Of a stretch of DNA of 64,000 nt, positions 1 to 9,094 are shown piece by piece. Position numbers and translations under genes: made by a program. This DNA comes from Undaria pinnatifida (lineage: Eukaryota > Sar > Phaeophyceae > Laminariales > Alariaceae). Numbering within the stretch: the stretch's first letter is position 1; each line of letters begins with the position of its first letter. The notes beneath the pieces were generated by a model that did not search any database, was not told the DNA's origin, and saw nothing but the letters and a program-made list of their open reading frames with translations. The DNA lies in assembly GCA_012845835.1 (NCBI GenBank), contig JABAKD010000012.1:4603174-4667173 (forward strand), read 5' to 3'.

Positions 1-460
1 CGACGACCATTAAACCGACCGACCGGACAATGGCAAGAGGTGGGAGCGACCGACCAACCCAGGAAGAGCGCAAACCAACCAGACGAGGGCCGCGGTGTAC
101 TGGTGATCGTGATTGGCCATATTATTGTAAGACCGTATCGTACGGGGGCGGGCGCGACTACTCAGCTGCCTTATGGGGTCAAACCGACCAAGAGACCGAT
201 CAAGAGACCCTTTCGAGACGGAGGAGGGGGGGCAAACGTGACCAACGAATCAGATGAGGGAGAAAATTGAGCTGCCAAGTAAAGGAAAGAAAACCGAAAT
301 AAACTAGGGGTCAAACCTACCGGCCAATCAACCAAGGAAAGAAAACCAACTCGAGCAACCAAGGGAGAATCTAACCGACCGACGGACCGACCGACCGACG
401 GACCGACCGACCGACGGACCGACCGACCGCACATCCGTACAACGATGTTGCTGGAGTGGC
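1..460. repeat. GACC-rich simple repeat
   Basis: The stretch is dominated by short GACC/GACGGACC words, densest at about 373-430 where they form a near-perfect tetranucleotide repeat. Open frames here on both strands are repeat products (Arg/Pro/Ser-rich). No gene is visible, and 461-599 holds nothing recognisable. Confidence 0.75.
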
Positions 461-599
461 ATGTTTTTTTATTCAGCAGCCTGATGTAGCTTATTTTGAG
501 GGCGTTATTGTTTAGTGCACATGTGGACAGAGTTAAATTGTGGTAAATGTAACTTGAGAAAAGTGGATGTCAGTAAATGATTCATTTTGCTAAGGTAAC

Positions 600-1675
600 T
601 TGGGAGAAGTCGTTGTCGACCCACGCTCCCGCGCGTTGTGCACTCACTGGTCCGTAGCGCGTCGCGGGGGATGGGCGGGGGACCGAGGGGAGATGCACAT
701 GTCGTGCTTTGGCGGGGGGGGGAGGGAGGGCGGGATGGATCCCCGCATGTCATGGTTTGGCGGGGAGGAGGGGGGGAAGCATCACGTAAACGTCGTGTGT
801 TGGCAGGGAGGGGGAGGAAGAAGGGATTCAGGCCCCGCATATTTCATAGCGGGAGAGAGAGTAAGGGGGGGGAGATGGGATCCAACTCCGCATGTTTCAG
901 GTTTGGGCGGGACGGGGGGGGGGGGGATCTCGCGTATGCCATGCTTTGGCGGGGAGGAGAGAAGGGGGGGGGCGTCGCATATGTCAGGCTTTAGCCGGGG
1001 GGGACGGGAAAGGAGGGGGAGAGAGATAGGCGTCGAACCCCCAATATGTCGTGCTTCGGCGGGAAGGGGGGGGAGGGGGAGGGGCCGAACCCCGCATATG
1101 TCATGTTTTTTTGGCGGGGGGGGGGAGGGTGGCGGGTGGAAACTCGTTTATGTCATGCTTTGGTGGCGAGGGGTGGGGGACGGGAGGAGGTGGAAGGGGA
1201 TTGAACCTTTGAATGTCATGCTTTGGCGCGCGGGGGGGGAGGTGACCTCGCATGTCGTGCTTCGTTGGGGACGGGGAGGAGTCAAACCCCGCATATGGCA
1301 TGCTTTTAGCAGGGGAGAGAAAAGGGGTAGAACCCCGCATGTGCCATGCTTTGGCGCGGGGGGGGGGGGGGGGTTGGGGGGGGGGGGGGTGACGAACCCC
1401 TCGCGTGTTATTCTTTGGCGGAGAGGGTTGGGGCGTGGGTGTGGAAAGGAATCGAACCCCGCATGTGTCATGCGTTGGGGAGGGCGGGAGAGGTTGAACC
1501 CCGCACGTGTCATGCTTTGGTTAGGGGAAGGGGTGGGAAGGGGGGGAGTGCTCGTAATGTTTTGGCTGTGGTGGTTGGGGGGGGGGTGCGGGTTGCATCC
1601 GTCAAGTGTTGTGCTTTGGTTGGGGAGGGCAGGGGGGGAGTTTATCCCTCACATGTCATGATTTTTCCCTCAATG
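600..1675. repeat. G-rich minisatellite, ~60-bp unit
   Basis: About 17 degenerate units share the core CGCATGTGTCATGCTTTGG followed by a G run of 7-17. Spacing varies (about 45-80 bp) because the G runs differ in length. The plus strand is strongly G-skewed throughout. A 353-codon frame on plus and 79-121-codon frames on minus stay open only because the unit lacks stops. Their residues are Gly/Arg or Pro/His low complexity, so I do not call a gene. Confidence 0.8.
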
Positions 1676-1795
1676 GATGTTTGTGTTTTAACCGCTGCCG
1701 CCGCCTCCGCGCTGGAACGGACCGCGTGGTAACGATAATAAAGTGTTTTTGCTTATAATATCAACTACAGCTCAACGGTCTTGTTACCATATTTT

Positions 1796-2300
1796 AGGGA
1801 GATTGACAAAATCGGGTACACCCGGGTAGTTTATGAACAAAATCGGGTACTTTTTTTTTCGCGACGGGGCGCGCTTACGTACGTCTGCAAAACGCGTCCA
1901 AATCGCCTTCTGGCGCCTGAACCCAGTGCGCCTAGTATACGCGCAGCACCCCAAACCGTTTTTTCGGCGCTCGAACCCTCAAAACAGCGCCAATGACGGC
2001 CCCTAAAAAGTGCTCTCGACGGACAACCCGATTTTGTTCAGGAACACACCGGGTATACCCCGCCCTGTGCTTCGATTTCATAAAATGCCCGATTTTGTTC
2101 ATTCTGCACCCGTTTTTTGTTCACTTGCAAGACCCGCGGACACGGAAACGGACATCACCCCGCAACCCAGCCACGGAAGATCCCGCACACAGTTGGCAAC
2201 TTGCCGACTGTGGTGCAACCGCAGCAGCACTGCTATCTTCCCGACCCACAAAGATCCGCCGTCACTGATGCACAACTTGCCGCCCCGATGCAACCGTACT
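1796..2300 (+). repeat. Left terminal inverted repeat of foldback element
   Basis: This matches the reverse complement of 3010-3536 nearly throughout, with scattered substitutions. It contains internal subrepeats of the AAAATCGGGTA word. The inner boundary near 2300 is approximate. Confidence 0.8.
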
Positions 2301-2447
2301 GCGAAGAATGGTAGCATGGCGGTGAGCGCGGACACCAAACCAAGATCCGGCGCTAGGGCGAAAAGACAAGACCATGCAGAGACGCTCCTCCACTTACTTG
2401 TTGCTCCAAACATCAGCGAACGACGCACGCCCTCGGCTCCACACGCG

Positions 2448-2595
2448 AACACGTACTGCGAACACATACATACTGTAATGCGAATATATACTGTGATGCG
2501 AACACATACTGTACTTCGAACACATAATGCGAACACATACTACTGTACTGCGAACACATACTGTACTGCTAACACACACTGCGAACACATACACA
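2448..2595. repeat. Short tandem repeat inside foldback element
   Basis: There are about eight degenerate copies of GCGAACACATACTGTACT in the non-repeated centre of the element. Confidence 0.75.
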
Positions 2596-3009
2596 CAACA
2601 GCAGTAGTACTACGAAGTACAAGTATTTTTGTTGGGTTATACGAAGTACGTCGAAGTACTCCACTGCAATATATACTTAGGGTTAAGGAAGGATACGTTG
2701 TTTTTCGGGAAAAATACGAAGTTCTCCGTCCGGCACCCCCCCCGCCGAAAACAAGCACCCTAAGGCTTGTCTGACGCGTGTTGTTGTGAGGACCAAATCA
2801 CCAACAACAGTGGAGGATCAACACAGGCAGGAGCACGCGCGGCGCGAAAAATTAGCTCCCCAACACAGCCACAGTCCTTGCATTACCGGTACTCCTACCC
2901 CTACAAGTCCTTTCGGACCGATACTACTACTGAATTGCACTTCGTATGCGGAACAGAGGGCGTACGCAAAAATGAGAGGCAACTACGGAGTAGCAGTCAG
3001 TGCGTTAGT

Positions 3010-3536
3010 GGGTTGCATCGGGGGAGGCAAGTTGTGGATCGGGGCGGCAAGTTGTGCATCAGTGACGGCGGATCTTTGTGGGCCGGGAAGTTAGCAGTGC
3101 TGCTGCGGTTGCACCACAGTCGGCAAGTTGCCAGTTGTGTGCGGGATCTTCCGCAGCTGGGTTGCGGGGAGATGTCCGTTTCCGTGTCCGCGGGTCTTGG
3201 TCTTGCAAGTGAACAAAAACGGGTGCAGTATACACAAAATCGGGTAGTTTATGAAATCGAAGCACAGGGCGGGGTATACCCGGTGTGTTCCTGAACAAAA
3301 TCGGGTTGTCCGTCGAGAGCACTTTTTAGGGGCCGTCATTGGCGCTGTTTTGAGGGTTCGAGCGCCGAAAAAACGGTTTGGGGTGCTGCGCGTACACTAG
3401 GCGCACTGGGTTCAGGCGTCAGAAGGCGATTTGGAGGCGTTTTGCAGACGTACGCAAGCGCGCCCCGTCGCGAAAAAAAAGGTACCCGATTTTGTTCATA
3501 AACTACCCGGGTGTACCCGATTTTGTCAATTTCCCT
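3010..3536 (-). repeat. Right terminal inverted repeat of foldback element
   Basis: This is the inverted counterpart of 1796-2300. It is about 20 bp longer because a GGCAAGTTGTG word near 3028-3060 is duplicated. Its divergence from the left arm is small, so the insertion is fairly recent or the arms have been homogenised. Confidence 0.8.
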
Positions 3537-3778
3537 ATATTTTATATACAAAAATGAAATGCGTCAGCTGTAAGTTTGATGATGGAATGGTCTATGCTCA
3601 TATTGGCAAGCTTGTACGAAGGATGGTACGGTCAGTGTTGATATAAAAATGCGTACGGCAGTGCCTTGATACATTGAAAATGCGCGGGTTAATCTATAAT
3701 AATCTGTTTTGAGGCTTGGGACTTGAAACGGGAGACTTACAAAAACTATCCGAACTTGACGCGTGCTACAATATAGGT

Positions 3779-3965
3779 ATCAAGGTGTACCTTTTTTTGG
3801 CGAAAATGGTTTCTGAATGACGGGAGGGCTCCTTGACCCTCAGAATCGTCGGAAATACGCCGTATTAAGGTATACCTTTTTTTGGCGAAAATGGTTTCTG
3901 AATATAACGGGGGGGGCTCCTTACCCCTCAAAATCGTCAGAAATAAACCATTCTTGTTTAGCAAA
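3779..3965 (-). repeat. R1 repeat, two reversed copies
   Basis: Two copies of an 83-84-bp unit with the words GGTATACCTTTTTTTGGCG, GGTTTCTGAATGACGGG and CTCCTTAACCCTC. The same unit forms the array at 7395-8072 and recurs at 8859-8935, 9225-9312, 29455-29545 and 50636-50985. Confidence 0.85.
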
Positions 3966-4838
3966 ATAATGTTCATTTTTTTGCTCGTAGGCCACGGGTT
4001 TGTTCACCGGACTGCATGTTCAGTGCGCTCGAAATCAGTTTTTATTTTAGGGTGAGGTCTAGAGCTCCTCATCAAGCAGGCCCCCTCAGAAGGCAAGAAA
4101 GAGCCAGTGCCCGTCCGCCGCAGAATGTGTCTATTTGACCAAGGCTGCGCGGTCGGGGGGCGGGGGGGGGGCATCTCCCCGTTGTCACCGAGCGACTCCG
4201 CTCCTCACCCTGGACAAGAAGACTTTTCATCGTTTTTTTTTCTAGTTCGTATTTCTTTTGTCGAGCAGCGCGCGTGGCTTACCATTCATTCACTCCATTG
4301 CGGATTGGTATCCACAATTATTACAGCTCGCGAAAAGCTTAAGGTACCGCGCGCAACGGAACAGGGCGGGTGGGTCACTCGCGCGAGTGACCCCCCCCCC
4401 CCCTTTATCCCCACCGCCAAATGAAAAGCCTAAAAAAAATGCCCGGCCCCCACATGCCGTAGTCTTTCGATATAAAGGATATCTCGTGAAACAAGGACGT
4501 CCTGCATTGCGACGATTTTTGGGCCAACGCTAGACCAACGCTACGGTGTGTAGGGGGTCCCCCTTTTAGGGACCTTTTTTTTTTGCGGTGGCGACCAATG
4601 CTGCGGTAGGGGGAGGGGGTCCCCCGTTTAGGGACCTTTTTTTTTCAGCGCGGGCTCGGTGTCACTTGCGCGAGTGACCCCCGTGTTCCTTGGGGTCGTC
4701 TTTTTTTTGTGCTTTTTAACCTGTTCTCAATGTTGATACGAAAAGGGATGGCTAGCTGCAAGCTGCACCAGAAAAAAATCGCCGAATGTGTTCCTGTCTG
4801 TGAGGTGCAAAGTCACTGGCGCGAGTGGCTCAAACCCG
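3966..4838. other. Unassigned repeat-rich DNA
   Basis: The first ~130 bp are the reversed flank module that accompanies R1 elsewhere. The rest has poly-T and poly-C runs, a perfect palindrome at 4372-4393 and a two-copy repeat at 4525-4652 around GGGTCCCCC and TTTAGGGACC. I see no gene. Confidence 0.6.
4372..4393. repeat. 22-bp perfect palindrome
   Basis: The half-site GGGTCACTCGC is followed by its exact reverse complement. Degraded versions lie near 4660-4680, 4809-4828 and 9968-9990. It may be the inverted end of a repeat or a binding site; nothing decides between them. Confidence 0.8.
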
Positions 4839-5014
4839 GATTTTTTTTTTTTATTTCATTCTCCGGCGGATGGGGAAAAATAAAGCTTTAGCTTACCACA
4901 CTTCCACGTATTTTCATACGCGTCGTGTGTCGATTTTATTAACTCAGTTGCTTTCGCAGCCCAACGCTAGCTGGCGCACCCTTTGGGTCCCATTGTAGGT
5001 ATAGCGTGAGCTGT
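4839..5014 (-). mobile_element. SINE-like element, 3' part (split copy)
   Basis: Read on the minus strand this segment ends in CCATCCGCCGG, then GA-rich bases and a poly-A tail (plus-strand T run at 4839-4852). It shares more than 150 bp with 22950-23198 and 47892-48105. The match breaks at 5014 after AGCTGT and resumes at 6516 with TGTCCCTATCAG. The words in between are absent from the intact copy, so this copy was interrupted by an insertion. Confidence 0.75.
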
Positions 5015-5016
5015 GG

Positions 5017-5118
5017 TGGTCCACCCGTTTCGAAATTTATTCGGACCACAAGGCGCTCGAAAACATCGCCAAGGTTGGTGAGCACAACGCTCGCGTCCGG
5101 CGCTGGCTCGAGTTCTTT
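5017..5118 (+). pseudogene. Ty3-type RNase H domain fragment
   Basis: The frame reads FEIYSDHKALENIA, then EHNARVRRWLEFF. This is the conserved end of the RNase H-like domain of Ty3/gypsy polyproteins (the DHKALE block followed by an Arg-Trp-Leu helix). Only about 34 residues survive. The frame then slips into non-homologous Pro/Ser sequence, so the domain is cut at both sides. In an intact element this nuclease removes the RNA strand during reverse transcription; this piece cannot act. Confidence 0.75.
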
Positions 5119-5120
5119 AC

Positions 5121-5564
5121 ATGTCGGCCCAGCGCCCACTACTCTCCGACGTCCTCGCACTTGCCGCCAAAGGCAGACTCCACCGCACTGACGACGAAAC
5201 AACCCTCCTGGTCCAACGACCACCCACATCTCAACCCGGGAACAGCCTCCCGCCACCCGCACCCTATCCCCCCCGCGTCTACGTTCCAATGCTGATGCGC
5301 CCCTGGGTGCTGAACACATGCCACGCCGACACCTCCCTACACCTTGGAGTTACCCGGACGGTTCGCATGCTGGCACGGTTTCACTGGTGGATCGGCATGG
5401 ACGTCTCCGCCCGCTGGTGGATCCGCCGCTGCCTTCACTGCCAGGCGCGCAAGACCTCCCGACACACCATTCGCTGGCCGACCCTCTCCCTTCCTTTACC
5501 CAACGGCCCTGGCATCACCGTCAGCGTCGACTACTGGCGGGCTCAGGGGGCGATGGCCCGGTAG
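5121..5564 (+). pseudogene. Ty3-type integrase zinc-binding fragment
   Basis: The 147-codon frame has a non-conserved first half. It then carries HADTSLHLGVTRTVRMLARF, WWIGMDVSARWW and CLHCQARK. Two His and two Cys give the HHCC zinc-binding domain that precedes the catalytic core in Ty3 integrases. It stops soon after a VSVDYW block, where the Asp-Asp-Glu core should begin. A weak trace of the core may continue in other frames to about 5600. It is downstream of and out of frame with the RNase H piece, as expected for a decayed pol gene. Family assignment is firm; activity is excluded. Confidence 0.8.
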
Positions 5565-5639
5565 ACGAAACAGCCGTTTCGTGTGAACCGGAACCGCTGG
5601 TAGTCGTAATCGTCGAGACTTCGCCCAGGTTAGCAATGT

Positions 5640-5992
5640 CTGGAATCTCAGCGATAGTCGGCAGGTAGCGTTGCACATCGCGGGCTTTCCCACGGTTCGA
5701 AAGCCTGGATCCAACCTTCCTCTACACTTCCACCCCACCAATCTCTACTCCAGTGCAAGCGTCCCCCCCACCTTTCCTCGACATCGACATGGCTGAGAGA
5801 TACGCTTCCGACACCAACATGGCTGGGGCCCACACCCCTGATTCCCCCAGCTCCCGCGAGGAGCGGTACACCGCCAGGACCGCCCGCGCAAACATGGACG
5901 ACATCCCGAACGTGGAATCCATTCTGGGCGATTTGACGCCCCATACGGCCACGCCGGCCCCCCCCCCGGCTTCACGCATTGCGTGGACTCGC
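5640..5992 (+). pseudogene. Possible pol C-terminal tail of Ty3 remnant
   Basis: An open plus frame (from about 5700, first ATG 5753) with words such as FLDIDMAERY, NMDDIPNVESILGD and LTPHTATPAPPP runs to a stop at 6026-6028, just inside the LTR-like block. It is acidic and Pro/Ser-rich, as in the tails after integrase in some Ty3 elements. A minus-strand frame (5722-5975) is also open and would be a gag start if the tRNA-like sequence is a primer-binding site. I cannot choose between the two. Confidence 0.35.
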
Positions 5993-6020
5993 GCAGGTTC
6001 GAGTCCTGCCGACGACGCCA
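5993..6020 (+). other. tRNA 3'-end-like sequence with encoded CCA
   Basis: GCAGG, then TTCGAGT, then CCTGC forms a perfect T arm. CGACGAC, a discriminator G and CCA follow. Nuclear eukaryotic tRNA genes normally lack CCA, so this copies a mature tRNA. The reverse strand begins TGGCGTCGTCGG, the form of a primer-binding site. It lies 3 bp from the LTR-like block. A near-identical sequence sits beside the TRIM LTR at 8571-8587. Confidence 0.75.
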
Positions 6021-6023
6021 GAT

Positions 6024-6515
6024 TGTGAAGGAGTCGTGGTGCCGGATGTTGGGAGGGAAGGGACGCAGGGGTATCAGCTTCGCTTGGAGACAGCACCGGT
6101 TCTTCTTTGATGATTTCTTATTACTGGCGTTGAGCTATGAGAAGCTCGAAGGAGACAGGAAAGGGGAAGGAGTGAGAGCATGGGGGTGGGGTGAGGCTCA
6201 CAGAGTTCGCTTCACCCTCCAGCATTGCTGCTGTGCTTCTCTTCTGGACCTTTACCTGTGGAACGTACAAGGAACGTTCTCCTAGGTGTGCTATATTCCC
6301 AAGAGCGCTTAACGCGCTTACTTCTACCTATCTTGTCCAGAGGAGGACGCTCCATTACCGAGAACGTTCTTGTGGTATAAGCTAGCTATTCTCTACGGGT
6401 TATCCGCTTCACTAAGAATATTCCGTTCTAAGGGAATCTTCTTGTGGCCAATAGACCGTAACTCTGCGGACTATCTTACCGAATCTATTGCCCGCTATAC
6501 CGACACTATATTACA
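6024..6515. repeat. LTR-like block of Ty3 remnant
   Basis: The block starts TGTGAAGGAG and ends TATATTACA, so it has TG...CA ends. It is bordered by the tRNA-like sequence on one side and the resumed SINE on the other. No second copy lies in this window, so LTR status rests on borders only. Confidence 0.55.
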
Positions 6516-6550
6516 TGTCCCTATCAGTGGTCTCGTTACTCAGACCCGGC
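6516..6550 (-). mobile_element. SINE-like element, 5' part (split copy)
   Basis: TGTCCCTATCAGTGGTCTCG and GACCCGGC continue the SINE interrupted at 5014; compare 23128-23165. The next 230 bp hold nothing I recognise. Confidence 0.65.
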
Positions 6551-6780
6551 GGTGGTGAAAAACGAGACACTCCCCCCTACAGTAGCCTTGGCCTGGCGCC
6601 GGGTCGCTCGCGGTTAGTGACTCCCCTGTTCCTTGCGGCCATGGTCTTTCGTGACTGTTTCAAATTTCGGATATGATCCCCTCCCAATGGAGGATGGTGC
6701 GCTACGCTGCGCCAAAGAAACCACAGCAGTGCTTTACTAACAGTCATCCCGCGGGGTAGGAGCCTTGCAGTTGCATGATT

Positions 6781-7035
6781 GCGCCAAAAAGTCCCTGGCC
6801 ATTTTTGAGATCCTCGTGTGAGGAACTACCGCGGGGCGGGTCTACCGGTTAAAGTGAAGTATCTTCACGAGTACATACATGCTGTTTTAGGATTCAAGGC
6901 ACGGAAGCTTTAGTCGGGTTTATGCGGACGAATGCCTCCGAAGTCATGTAGTATCGGGGTGAGACATTGAGCTCCTCATGTGAGGACCTCAGGGACTGAT
7001 GCTGCATGCACCCCTCCCGTGGGATGGCTTTTAAC
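6781..7035 (+). repeat. Module N, copy 1
   Basis: It begins GCGCCAAAAAGTCCCTGG and includes TCACGAGTACAT, GGTCGGGTT-like, GAATGCCT, GAGCTCCTCATG and CAGGGACTGATGCTGCA words. It matches 9609-9830. A reversed partial copy lies near 26620-26690. Confidence 0.75.
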
Positions 7036-7194
7036 GCGTTTTTGTCAGTGAGGTACATAATTACTCTTGCAAGTGGCTCAGACCAGGTACGAGTGAAAAA
7101 ATGGGAATCCCTCCGGCCGTAGCATTCATTGGCCGCTACGGTACGGGGGGGGGGGAAGTGGTACAGTCGTTCTCACTGCGACGTTTGGATCACT

Positions 7195-7394
7195 CGCCCG
7201 CGGCGCGTGCTAGGATAGAGGTGTACACCGCGTTTTTTCTGAAAGGTTTCCTCAATTTGGGTGCTTCAGACATACCTGGTACCTCTCTCTCCCAAAAACT
7301 GATTTGATGGAGAAAAATGAAACTGCTACCCCGGATGAAAAATAGCATATTGCCTAAGTATACAACGAGAGAATCTCACAAAAAAAAATCTGTT
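7195..7394 (+). repeat. Module M (flank of R1), copy 1
   Basis: Words CCCAAAAACTGATTTGATGG, AAACTGCTACC, GGATGAAAAAT and ACGAGAGAATC lead directly into the R1 array. The same module precedes R1 at 9095-9215 and 29300-29455 and follows reversed R1 at 50985-51080. R1 arrays therefore belong to a composite element. Confidence 0.7.
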
Positions 7395-8072
7395 TCCGAC
7401 GATTGAGGGTTAAGGAGCCCCCCCGTCATTCAGAAACCATTTCCGCCCAAAAATATATACCTTAATACCTCTATCTCCGACGATTTTGAGGGTTAAGGAG
7501 CCCCCCCGTCATTCAGAAACCATTTCCGCCAAAAAACGGTGAACCTCAACACCTCTATTTCCGACGATTTTGAGGGTTAAGGAGCCCCCCCGTCATACAG
7601 AAACCATTTTTGCCAACAAAAGGTATACCTTAATATGACATATTTACGACAATGGAGGGTTAAGGAGCCCCCCCGTCATTCAGAAACCATTTTCGCCAAA
7701 AAAGGTATACCTTAATAACCTATTTCCGACGATTGAGGGTCAAGGAGCCCCCCCGTCATTCAGAAACCACTTTCGCCAGAAACAGGTATACCTTAATACA
7801 TCTATTTCCGGCGATTGAGGGTCAAGGAGCCCTCCCGTCATTCAGAAACCATTTTCGCCAACAAAAGGTATACCTCAACACCTCTATTTCCGACGATTTT
7901 GAGGGTTAAGGAGCCCCCGTCGTTCAGAAACCATTTCCGCCAAAAAATGGTATACCTTAATACCTCTATTTCCGACAATTTTGAGGGTGAAGGAGCCCCC
8001 GTCGTTCAGAAAACATTTCAGCCAAAAAATGGTTTACTTTAATACCTCTGTTTCCGACGATTTTGAGGGTTA
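7395..8072 (+). repeat. R1 tandem array, ~8 units of 83 bp
   Basis: Each unit reads TTCCGACGATTTTGAGGGTT, AAGGAGCCCCCCCGTCATTC, AGAAACCATTTTCGCCAAAA, then AGGTATACCTTAATA. Units are 80-90% alike by eye. Short open frames across it are repeat products. The array is cut at GGGTTA by the TRIM at 8073 and continues at 8859. Confidence 0.9.
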
Positions 8073-8341
8073 TGTTAAATCAAAGGTGGGGGACACAGAG
8101 TGCCCCCTGCAGGTCTGCGAATTGAGCAGGTCCTCGGAGAGTACTCACTTTCGTTCCTTCGTAGAGATGTAGCTTTATTCGTTTCCACCAGAGCCCGGGA
8201 TAGCTTCTGAGATCGGAGACGCGTGCCTCCGATCTAATTCCTAACTTCCCCGAATATAAACCGCCAACCTTATCATACGAAACCCATCCAAATGATCTCA
8301 AATTCGGATACCTACAGGCCTTTCGAGGCCGTATCTTAACA
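8073..8341 (-). repeat. TRIM LTR (left copy; 3' LTR of minus element)
   Basis: It starts TGTTAAATCAAAGG and ends GTATCTTAACA. It is about 95% alike to 8590-8858. The 73-codon minus frame occurs in both LTRs and is not called a gene. Confidence 0.85.
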
Positions 8342-8570
8342 CTAGCCCACCCTGATGAGTCGCATATGCAGAAATATGGGAGATTCGGGGAAACTCCGGT
8401 TCTACGAACTAGACCATGAGTCGAAGATGCGGCTCCTCAAACCCCACTCCCACACCTCTAACCGTCTGGCTATGGAGCCAGGAACACGCGAAGGAAAGCA
8501 GTAGAAAGAGAAGCAGACCCTACAGCAAAGCAATAGTCACCCATAAAAAAAAAAAACTTTTTTTCTTCTG

Positions 8571-8587
8571 TCCTGCCGTCGACGCCA
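8571..8587 (+). other. tRNA 3'-end complement of TRIM primer-binding site
   Basis: TCCTGCCGTCGACGCCA differs by one base from 6004-6020. On the minus strand it is a primer-binding site starting TGG, 2 nt from the LTR. The two elements appear to use the same tRNA. Confidence 0.75.
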
Positions 8588-8589
8588 CA

Positions 8590-8858
8590 TGTTAAATTAA
8601 AGGTGGGGGACACAGAGTGCCCCCTGCAGGTCTGCCAATTGAGCAGGTCCTCGGAGAGTACTCACTTTCGTTCCTTCGTGGAGATGTAGCTTTATTCGTT
8701 TCCCCCAGAGCCCGGGATAGCTTCTGAGATCGGAGGCGCGTGCCTCCGATCTAATTCCTAACTTCTTCGAAAATAAACCGCCAACCTTATCATACGAAAC
8801 CCATCCAAAAGATCTCAAATTCGGATACCTTCAGGCCTTTCGAGGCCGTGTCTTGACA
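8590..8858 (-). repeat. TRIM LTR (right copy; 5' LTR of minus element)
   Basis: It starts TGTTAAATTAAAGG and ends GTGTCTTGACA; the terminal TTGACA is a one-base decay of TTAACA. The next four bases repeat the left flank (GTTA). Confidence 0.85.
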
Positions 8859-8935
8859 GTTACAAGGAGCCCCCCCGTCATTCCGAAAGCATTTCAGCCA
8901 AAAAACGGTATACCTTGATACCTCTATCTGGACGC
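8859..8935 (+). repeat. R1 unit resumed after TRIM
   Basis: AAGGAGCCCCCCCGTCATTC and GGTATACCTTGATACC continue the unit broken at 8072. Confidence 0.85.
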
Positions 8936-8996
8936 GTGCCACCATAGAGGCTCACCACTTTTATTCTGTCTGAGGCTTCCTCAATACAGGAGCGCA

Positions 8997-9083
8997 CCCC
9001 CTTTAGAGCCCCCAAAACCCCTCCATATACTAACTTCAAGTAAAATTGTAACAAAAAAATGGTGTTGTCCAGGTGTAAAGGCG
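8997..9083 (-). mobile_element. TTAA-type MITE, decayed reversed copy
   Basis: It starts CCCCCTTTAGAGCC and ends GTGTAAAGGCG. Reversed, it matches the 80-bp MITE at 22448-22528 and elsewhere. The right flank is TTAG; the left target copy is lost. Confidence 0.65.
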
Positions 9084-9094
9084 TTAGGAGCTAC

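Larger units (their letters stand above)
1796..3536. mobile_element. Non-autonomous foldback DNA transposon (1.74 kb)
   Basis: The two ends are long inverted repeats of each other (about 1796-2300 and 3010-3536). Both begin AGGGA and then carry the words GACAAAATCGGGTACACC and GAACAAAATCGGG. The direct repeat ATATTTT lies immediately outside at 1789-1795 and 3537-3543, giving a 7-bp target-site duplication. No transposase is visible; the 0.7-kb centre holds a short tandem repeat and unrecognised sequence. Similar open frames in both ends (1781-1996 plus, 3336-3551 minus) come from the inverted repeat. Long inverted ends with a 7-9-bp duplication recall foldback or Mutator-like elements, but the superfamily is inference. 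Confidence 0.8.
5015..6515 (+). mobile_element. Ty3/gypsy-type LTR retrotransposon remnant
   Basis: This 1.5-kb insert lies inside a SINE-like repeat. In order it holds a piece of the RNase H-like domain (5017-5118), an integrase N-terminal piece (5121-5564), a further open tail, a tRNA 3'-end-like sequence (5993-6020) and a 492-bp LTR-like block (6024-6515) running TGTGAAGG to TATTACA. No 5' LTR, gag, protease or reverse transcriptase is present. The coding part has frameshifts and deletions. The host repeat resumes right after the LTR with only TGT duplicated (5012-5014 and 6516-6518), so the left end is deleted or the copy arrived truncated. Confidence 0.7.
8073..8858 (-). mobile_element. 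TRIM: miniature LTR retrotransposon (786 bp)
   Basis: Two 269-bp direct repeats (8073-8341 and 8590-8858) with TGTTAA...TTAACA-type ends flank 248 bp with no coding capacity. The flanking sequence GTTA is repeated on both sides (8069-8072 and 8859-8862). It sits inside an R1 unit whose halves join perfectly when the insert is removed. Reverse-strand TGGCGTCGACGGCAGGA lies 2 bp inside the 8590 LTR, the place and form of a tRNA primer-binding site. A GGGTGGG tract lies inside the other LTR, as a polypurine tract would. The element therefore points left (minus). Confidence 0.85.

Noticed and set aside
600-1661. 353-codon plus-strand frame
   Set aside because: It runs through a G-rich minisatellite. 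The residues are Gly/Arg with a repeated MSCF-like word, and other frames are also open, so it is a repeat artefact.
7395-8072. CRISPR-like array
   Set aside because: The 83-bp units are contiguous with no unique spacers; it is a minisatellite.
8352-8375. Hammerhead ribozyme core (CTGATGAG then GAAA), which would make the TRIM a retrozyme
   Set aside because: The stem next to the core does not pair (G opposite A), the site lies outside the LTRs, and the element orientation is opposite. A covariance search could reopen this.
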